Assembly: GCA_900312665.1 (NCBI GenBank)
Contig: ONZQ02000001.1
Location: forward strand, 3,972,337-4,036,336
Direction of reading: 5' to 3'
From: Cephalotrichum gorgonifer
Taxonomy: Eukaryota; Ascomycota; Sordariomycetes; Microascales; Microascaceae
DNA length: 64,000 bases
Part shown: positions 56,981 through 64,000 of the stretch, piece after piece
How positions within the stretch are numbered: the stretch's first letter is position 1
How the letters are laid out: each line of letters opens with the position of its first letter
Position numbers and translations under genes: made by a program
The notes under the pieces: model-generated
Seen by the model: only the letters and a program-made list of their open reading frames with translations
Told to the model about the DNA's origin: nothing
Databases searched by the model: none

Positions 56981-58306
56981 ATGAAGGAAGCCTATCATGT
57001 CGCCAGGCCTAGATTAGCAGCCCTGTCATTGCCTGGCCGAAATCCAAGGGCCATCAGCTATCTACCCAGGCCGGGGCAGGGCAGGATACGGACACAAGCT
57101 CAGGCTCTCATACGAGTACAGGCCCAGCTCAGAGCCCGCACTCAGTCCACGCTCACCGGCACCAACACCAACACCAACACGGGGACCCCAAGGCCCAAAC
57201 GCAGCCGCCTCCTCCCCAAGCTCATCCTCGCCGGTGCCCTCTCGGCCTTAGCCTACTACCTCCTCCAGCCCGACAAGGCCAGGACCCTGAACCCAACGCG
57301 CTTCGTCCCCTACACCGTGACCTCGAAGTCTCCCGTGTCCCCTACCTCCTTCATCATCTCCCTGCGCCCCCAGCACCCGTCGCCCTCCCTCCCCTACCTC
57401 ACCCCCGCCGGCTCCTGGTGGGACTTCCAGTGGTCGGTCCAGGTGAAGCAGCCCGAGATCCAGATTCAGCGGGAGTACACGCCCCTGCCGCCGCCCGCGG
57501 CCGACGACGACGGGTCGCGGCCGGACGAGCTGAGGTTCTTCGTCAGGAAGGTGGAGGGCGGGGAGGTGTCGAGCTACCTGAGCCGGAAGGCGGAGGGCGA
57601 CACCGTAGAGCTGCGCCTGGGCGAGCGCGGCTTCGCCTTCAACTACCTCGACCGCCGGGAGAAGAGCGAGGTCGTCTGCCTCGCGGGCGGGACGGGCGTC
57701 GCGACCGCCATGCAGGTCGCCCACGCCGTGCTCGGCGACCCGTCTAGGGTCCACCCGGATACCAGGGTGCGCATCCTATGGGCCGTCCGCCGGAGATCAG
57801 ACGTCCAGTCCTCCCCGCCGCCGCCGCCGCGGGGTGGTACTAAGTCCCAGGGGGGAACCCTGGAGGGGGACGTGGACGGTGCGACACCCATCACGCGGGA
57901 GCTTCTCGCCATGAAGGCCCGCTACGGAAAGGCACTGGAAGTCCGACTCGCAGTCGACGAGGAGGGCACCGACTTTGGCCCATCAGATCTCAGGGATGCT
58001 CTTGCCCTCCCCGCCAAGGCCGGACGGGGAGTGCGCCCGCGATATTCGGCCGAGTTACCCCCCGTAATAGCCGCCGCTTGCGCGGAGAACGCTCCGTCCG
58101 TGCCGGAGAGGTTACCGCCGGGCGCGGCGCCGGCGAACCTGAGGAGGCCAGTGTTTGTCTGCGGGCCGGAAGGGTTCGTGGAGAGGTACGCCGGGCGCCT
58201 CGTTAGGGATGCGGCGGGGGGTGTCTGGAGGACAGGCGGGCTTCTGGGGGATCTGAACGCGAGGTACGGGAACGGCGAAGCGTGGCTTGTGCTCGGATTT
58301 CCGTGA
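56981..58306 (+). CDS. CYC2: Mitochondrial FAD-dependent oxidoreductase, Cyc2-like
   Basis: Predicted inner-membrane flavoprotein. Yeast Cyc2 supports haem attachment to cytochrome c by reducing haem or its cysteine partners in the intermembrane space. Single exon, 441 aa. The N-terminus is rich in R, S and A with few acidic residues, as in a mitochondrial presequence. A membrane helix lies at about 77-95 (LLPKLILAGALSALAYYLL). The ferredoxin-reductase-type fold follows: RFVPYTVTSKSPVSPTSFII (FAD domain start), ELRFFVRKVEGGEVSSYLS, then the nucleotide-binding VVCLAGGTGVATAMQVAHAV. FVCGPEGFVERYAG near the end is the usual C-terminal reductase motif. Two proline-rich inserts (about 165 and 285) widen the fold. 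Assignment to CYC2 and not another FNR-like protein rests on the helix and layout. Confidence 0.8.
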   Translation: MKEAYHVARPRLAALSLPGRNPRAISYLPRPGQGRIRTQAQALIRVQAQLRARTQSTLTGTNTNTNTGTPRPKRSRLLPKLILAGALSALAYYLLQPDKARTLNPTRFVPYTVTSKSPVSPTSFIISLRPQHPSPSLPYLTPAGSWWDFQWSVQVKQPEIQIQREYTPLPPPAADDDGSRPDELRFFVRKVEGGEVSSYLSRKAEGDTVELRLGERGFAFNYLDRREKSEVVCLAGGTGVATAMQVAHAVLGDPSRVHPDTRVRILWAVRRRSDVQSSPPPPPRGGTKSQGGTLEGDVDGATPITRELLAMKARYGKALEVRLAVDEEGTDFGPSDLRDALALPAKAGRGVRPRYSAELPPVIAAACAENAPSVPERLPPGAAPANLRRPVFVCGPEGFVERYAGRLVRDAAGGVWRTGGLLGDLNARYGNGEAWLVLGFP

Positions 58307-59866
58307 CGGGATGTGAGGCTATACTATGGGTATAGAAGGGGGGGGGGGGGGTAGGGGGGGGGGTACGATAGGCGTGTGTATGATTTGGTTTATAGAGTGT
58401 ACTTTTACTTGCACGTCCGTTCCAGGACGCGTCTACCTGGTTCTTGATCCTGCTCGACGACATTCATACGTTGCACCTCACACCACTACATGTACACTCC
58501 ATCTCGAACAGGGAAGGGTGGAATGGAGATGCCCTGTGCCCCGTCGGGGCTCCCCCGGAGACACCGAAGGACAGCACATGCAACCGATAACTTTCCTGAT
58601 TCTATTCATAGCTTCCTCCTTCCCAATCCTAGAACCACCCTCCCTCACCCTTTCTATCGCCCATTCCCTTCTGCCCCCCACCCACGCCCCAATATATTCC
58701 AGAGCCCTTCTAGAAGGTCACGAATGCCACGTCAAGCCTTCGATAGTACCCTCCCACCACGAGCACCAAGATCTTGGCTCAAGGAGTACGGTAGTAATAT
58801 ACTGCGGGCGTTAAACCCGGGGGCACGGGGCTGTTCACATCCGGTTACACTACATGCTGTTTATATTTACCCACCCACTTACCCAGCCCTCACCCAACCT
58901 TCTTTTTCCCCCGTCTTACTTCACCTCTTGCCTCACTTTCCTCCTACCTAACTCGCCCGGGGGAAATGAGGAAGGGGGTGGGCTTGGTGGTGGTTGCACC
59001 ATCTTCCTCCAGTCTTGCATTTGGCACACTTCTCGTTTGACTCTTCCTCTTTCAAGAAGAGCAGGTGATACCTCCTTCTAAGTCAATAAACCACCCGAAC
59101 ACCCCCCGGGCTACGTGGGCCCCTTAGATATCGGGACCTATTCTTGGAATCACGCAGGCTTATCTTTTCGTGTTAACCCAGATATGCCCTCCCCCCTAAA
59201 GCTGCAGACACAGATACAGACAAGTGAGGACCATCTCTTCAGACACACACACACATACGCCCAATGTCGTCAAGACCATTTACTGCAAGCACATATCAAA
59301 TCTTGAAGACGCGGATGTAGTGATAGAAGAAACCCCCATTATATTCCAAAAGCCCCCTTTTTGAAAAACAAGGCTGTCGTTTTGTGACTTGGCATTTCGT
59401 ACCCGATCCACACGCCGTAACCTAGTATACTCGTACACGCTCCATATCCCCGTATACTCCATGTAGAACAAACACAAAAGCCAGTCCCATTTTTTTCTGC
59501 CGCCGCGGTGCCCTCCACCATGAACAACGACAGGCCCAAAGAAGAAGAAAAGAGACAGGGAAAAGAAATAAGAAATAGGGCAAAGATAAGGGGACGGATC
59601 GTTTCTCATCAGGGAGCGTACATGACATGACCCATAACAGCCCAAGCTTGCGAGCAACCAAAACGAAAGAAAGAAAAAAAGGGGAAAACTGAGATCCGGC
59701 CATCCGCGCGCCCCCCCTCCCCCCCAGACGCCAGCGAAGATAGAACAAAACACAAGGACAGACGGGTAATATCTGCCAACCACGCCAAGGAACTATGACC
59801 AGGCCAGAAAAACGAACCCCCACCCACCCAGATCTAAACGTACTCCGTCCAGGTTTAACCGCGTAC
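58307..59866. other. Intergenic between convergent CYC2-like gene and the transcription factor
   Basis: 1560 bp. It starts with a long G tract, and has a CA repeat at about 59236-59249 and TACTCGTAC at 59428-59436. Open frames are short and compositionally biased. No gene is called. Confidence 0.35.
58338..58363 (+). repeat. G-rich tract (G14-TA-G10)
   Basis: Two G runs split by TA just 3' of the CYC2-like stop. It could form a G-quadruplex; its exact length is doubtful in short-read data. Confidence 0.6.
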
Positions 59867-62551
59867 CTAGAACATGATCCACTCAACCTCCCCGCTGAGG
59901 CCTGCAATACACCTGGTCCAGTTGAACGGCCCCATCTTCACGCCGCCCGCACCTTTGCCACCTTCTCCAGAGTCACCCGCCCACAGGTTCTCGAGGATGT
60001 CCAGCGCTGAGAGGTTATTCATGTACCCCGACCGCGCCATGATGTCGCGGCACTTGCTCCGCACAATGTTCCGCTGGAGGTCGTTCACGCACTCTGACCC
60101 CGCCACGAAGAGCGGCCAGAGAAGGAACTTCTCCGCGGGGCTGCCGCCGTCGAGACTCGTGGCGTAGTAGACCACCTGGCTCACGAGGTTCTGGAAGACG
60201 GCGCTCGAGCTAGGCGAGTTGGGCCCCGCCAGCCGCTCGGTGTAGAGAAGCGCCGCGTAGCGGAAGGCCTCCGACAGGCAGCCCAGGTCCCGCAGCTGTG
60301 ACGGCGAGGGTTCGCACGGCAGCGTGCGCTGGAGCTGCATGGGGTCGAATTCCCAGTTCTGAAGCGCCTGTCGGACCTCTTTCCACTCCTGCCAGAAATT
60401 GGCTTGGTGGTCGTCAAAGGTAGGTGAGCTGTTGACTACCGAGGCGAGGACTTCCTCCCCGATGAAGCCATTGCCATCAAACCGCCGAGCGGGCAGATTG
60501 TACATGTCCAGATGGTCTTGGTTTTGTATGCTCGCGGCGCTGCGTTTATATGTGTGGCCGAGAGGCTTCATGAAGGAGTGGTCGCGGCCGCTGATGTCGA
60601 GGCCCCGAAGGTCACTCACGCTACCCGTTCGAGGGAAATAGCCTTCCGATGTCCTCATCTGCGGTGTCTGGACGGGTCGGTTTTGAGACAGGAGGTTGAG
60701 CCCCGAAAGCCTGCTGATGGTTCGGAAGAGGCCCCGCTCGCAACCCACAAGGTTTTCCGCTCCTGGTGGTAGGAAGTGAGAGTCGCGACCATCTGACCCG
60801 AGCTGGGTGCCTCTGTCATTAATGGTGGCGGAGATCGAGTCGAAGTAGGTGAAGATAGCCTCCATCCAGGCCGTCTCGCCAGATGGGGCGACGTGCTGCG
60901 CCTGTCGCATAGCTAGGATCTTCTTGACACCTGCGAACTGGGTGTGGAACTTAGCGATCCCCGATTCGGCCATCCGGTAATGGCAGAGCAGCAATATCGT
61001 CGCCAGGACAGAGTCGTGCGCGGCCTTGATGGGGTCGTTGAGTTGCTGGTTAAGGAGGTGGACGGCAAGATTGCGGTGTTGGTACTCCTCGGATAGCGAC
61101 TGGTCACCATCCACGCCGGAGTCGGCGAGGGAATCGCCCATGGCCTTTTCGGCCATCAGTTTCTCCGCCATCTCCCTAGTGCCCTGTCCCAGGCTGAGCT
61201 TCCGCTTCATCCGGAGATTGCAGGCTGAGAGGGCGCAAATGGCGTGCTGGAGACTCTGGCTCCCAACCGCAAGCTGTAGGATGTGATCTCTAAACGGGTT
61301 ATGCGGGCCGTCGATGAATACCATCGAGGGGGCCATGATGGTTTTGTAGTAGTCCATGAAGAAGGGCATCTTTGCGATGAGCTCCGAATTTACGTGGACA
61401 TTGCATGACTCGTAAACGGACGGCCACTGGGCCGAGCTCTGGTCAGTCTGGTGGGAGGTGAAGTCGTCCTCGGCTGGTGGCCAGCCGGGGCCGGCCGTAG
61501 AAGAGCCGCAGCTAGTGCTATAGGTATCTAGCTCCGGAACGCCTGTATCGCCATGATGTTAGGGCTACGAGGGTTTGTGGGATTGGATGTGACAGGGCCC
61601 GCCTCATCTCGGACGTGGGGGAGGAGGGTCTGTCTTACTCAGATTGTCACACTCGCGCATGAGCTTCCGGCTCAGGTGAGCCTCAAATTCCATCTGTGAC
61701 GGATAGCTCGATGACTGGTCCGATGCGGCGTAGACGAGGCTGGGACATGACCTTGGGGGCTGCTGGCCAGCCATGGCGATTGGGAGAGGGCTTCGTGGGA
61801 TTGGCGAGTCCTGGCTCGTGCAGCCGTCGTACATGATGCTGGGGCTGCTAACGTATGGTGTCTCGTCGCCTTGGGTAAACGTATGGTGCATTGGGGAAAG
61901 GTAACCGTCGCTCGTCGAGTCGAGGGGGGGAGAGAGGCGAGGGTCGGATGTGATGGGTATCGGGCCTAGTTGGGCTCCTAGTTTTCTGTAGCCAGGACCC
62001 TCGGGGAGAGCAAACTGGACGTCGTTCCAGGGTGTTTGGATGGTGGTCGGCGAGGTACCGTCAGACTGGGGCACCGAGAGATAGTCGTATCCGTAGAACG
62101 GAACCGAGGCCGGAGAGGACGTGCTTAGTTCTGGGGACGAGGCTCCAGGCTCGGAAGTGCCGCTCCCGTTGGAACTCTGATCTCGGCCATTCCATTGGGG
62201 TACGGCCACAGACGAGCTTCGAGATCGCGGTGGGGGCTTCCTCAGAGGACCGGAGCCGACAGCGGGCGCCGACTTGGCGACGGGCAGAGACAAGCCTCGT
62301 AGTTTCCCACGGCTCGCAACGCCAACACCCCACGTCAGTTGCGTCTTGTATCCGGAGCACTCCAGGCCGACCTCAAGGCATTGGGAGCAATAAGGTCGCT
62401 TCCTATCGCACTTGACATTCTTCCTGGAGCATGAGAAGCAGTCGTCAGCAGCACCCCCAGCAGGGGCTCGCCTCCGCCTCCTGCGAGCGGCCGCAGCATC
62501 CTTAACCTGAGGCTGGGCCTGGGGCTGTTGTGTCGATGTTGAGGTCGTCAT
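59867..62551 (-). CDS. Zn2Cys6 fungal transcription factor
   Basis: DNA-binding regulator of the Gal4 class; its target pathway cannot be read from the sequence. CDS is complement(join(59867..61542, 61639..62551)), 862 aa. The zinc cluster has C38, C41, C48, C55, C58 and C65 in perfect C-x2-C-x6-C-x6-C-x2-C-x6-C spacing, preceded by an arginine run (ARRRRRRAP), a likely nuclear signal. SGYKTQLTWGVGVASRGKLR follows directly and is shared by a known subgroup of fungal regulators. A serine/proline-rich linker of about 220 residues precedes the fungal-specific regulatory domain (Fungal_trans_2 type) from about residue 365 (PFFMDYYKTIMAPSMVFIDG, HAICALSACNLRMK) to the end (WTRCIAGLSGEVEWIMF). The 96-nt intron has GTAAG..ACAG. 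No biosynthetic cluster genes are next to it in this window. Confidence 0.9.
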
Positions 62552-64000
62552 TGTGAGGGGGCGAGTTGCTCAAATGTTATGATGAGGAGGCAAATATTCG
62601 AGTGGTAGAATATGGTATTGAAGCTCTGGTGATCCGACAGATTGGGGCTAAGCTGAATGTCATAAAGATGAGTCCATGTGGCACGATATGTATCAACGTG
62701 GAGTTCATGCGTTTATATCGGAGGTTGAAGCTTGGGGTATTGATGAAGTCAGGGGTGGGGGGGAGGGGAGAGACGAAGAGAGCTAGCTGAGCATACAAGT
62801 CAAGGAGATTGCCAAAGCTATGTATGACTTGGAGAATAAGGATATGCCACGAGTGGATGGGATGGGCAAGAGGAGTTGCGGACGGTCAAAACTCGTCAAG
62901 AGTCAGGATGGGGAGACTACGTCGTACGTTCTTATGATCAATGACGAACGAGATGGACGGAGGGGCGAGATCTCTGGGATAGGGTAGCTCTTATTCTGAG
63001 GACCGAAGCTGTTATGTATATTACGTGCTTTCGGCTACTTCCTTCCAAAATCAAGGGACGCTTGATAGAGAATCCTGGTGTAATCTGCACAACCAAGTGG
63101 GTGGGGAGGGGGCGTGTGTGGGCAAGGATCAGATTGGGGGGACGACCAGCAGGGGGTGGGGTGGGACCTGGAGGAGGAGAGGGGGTGTTGATTGTGGGTG
63201 TATACCTCGGGGTGTGGGTCTTGGGAGTGTGTGCCTTGGGCGAGTGGGCCTCAGGGTGTGGGCTGGAGGACAACGTTAATGTGATGGCCAAAGCTTAGGG
63301 AACACCCTGGGATTTGTAGTTCGATACTTTGCCCTGTCGAGCACAGACATTCCTCCAAAGCCGGACGAGAGGCAGTAAAGCCCGTACCATGGCTCTGAAG
63401 GTACGAGCACGAGTACATGTGCCGTACTGGGCCAGAAAAAGTCAAGTGTGGTAGATGCCCCGGCTGCGCTTCGCCCGGGCGAGGATGCTCCAGTCATTGT
63501 GGGGTGTTCCGTCCTTTGCCTTGTTGCGAAGCATGGCCTTGCTTGCCTGCTCCTCTGCGATCAGATCGCCCAGCTCTGTAAGTTAACGAGGAACTACTCG
63601 TACATCGTGCGAAGCCTCTGCCTGTGGCCGCGCTAGCGTTATGCGCATGATGCCAATGAAGCGCAAGACTGACGCTCGTGAGATTTGGGAGTAACTACTC
63701 GTGGCTCCAGGTTTCGACGCTACTCGAGCGAGTACCTCAGATGAGGCATCCCACTCGTTGTGGCGATGGATGCCAGACTGATACGGAATGGTGGGCACTT
63801 GGCGGGGAGGGGAAAGGTGTGAAGAGGCTCGACGATGGGCGGCGAGCAGGGGGCGGCAGCGATTGGACCTGGCTTGTCTATGCTCGGCGGCTCACTCACC
63901 TGTTGAGGGCGGGCCCCACCCCCGTATCTGCTCGGTTCCGAGTTGTACCGCCACCGAGTAGGTTCTAGCGCTCTCATCGGGGCTAAAACCCTTGTACAAC
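62552..64000. promoter_or_regulatory. Upstream region of the transcription factor, to the window end
   Basis: 1449 bp without a convincing gene. It holds TACTCGTAC at 63595-63603, GTACGAGCACGAGTAC at 63401-63416 and TACTCGAGCGAGTA at 63720, all variants of one short motif. A gene may begin beyond the right edge. Confidence 0.35.

Noticed and set aside
1..64000. Transposon, RIP-decayed repeat or biosynthetic gene cluster
   Set aside because: No transposase, reverse transcriptase, terminal repeats, AT-rich block, or clustered PKS, NRPS or P450 genes are visible; the lone Zn2Cys6 regulator is not enough.

Overview
The window is nuclear DNA of a filamentous ascomycete (Pezizomycotina; gene content and style suggest Sordariomycetes, but the order cannot be fixed from sequence alone). 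Evidence: compact genes with mostly 50-110 nt GT..AG introns, codon use rich in G/C at third positions, and a run of well known fungal housekeeping proteins on both strands. There is one run of 206 N at 11335-11540, which falls inside an intron. I found no transposon, tRNA, rRNA or CRISPR.

Layout. 1-36 kb is gene-dense. In order: GCN2 (-, cut by the left edge), cut12 (+), ureF (+), CWC2 (-), RBG1 (+), a Spo12-like gene (-), an acyl-CoA dehydrogenase (-), LSG1 (-), LTV1 (+), SAC3 (+), membrane paralog A (-), NEO1 (-), RFC4 (+), a small conserved membrane protein (-), a derlin (+) and membrane paralog B (-). From 36 to 51.7 kb the density drops to three genes: a secreted protein gene with a broken or unclear frame, NTA1 with a very long C-terminal tail, and membrane paralog C. 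From 51.7 kb there are CBF5 (+), CDC16/cut9 (-), a CYC2-like oxidoreductase (+) and a Zn2Cys6 transcription factor (-).

Functions. Many genes serve ribosome production and translation (LSG1 for 60S, LTV1 for 40S, CBF5 for rRNA pseudouridylation, RBG1, GCN2), splicing and mRNA export (CWC2, SAC3), and the cell cycle (cut12, Spo12-like, CDC16, RFC4). LSG1 and LTV1 are divergent and share a promoter of about 520 bp.

The least explained content is a dispersed family of three genes (A at 22.7-24.1 kb, B at 34.5-36.0 kb, C at 49.2-50.7 kb). Each encodes a signal peptide, a cysteine-rich outer domain, one membrane helix and a low-complexity cytoplasmic tail. Two intron positions are each shared by a pair of members. 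They look like paralogous cell-surface proteins of unknown role. Other points of note are 13-nt and 15-nt microexons (the first carries the NTA1 nucleophile), a 416-nt intron in the derlin gene, and a repeated 9-mer, TACTCGTAC, in intergenic DNA.
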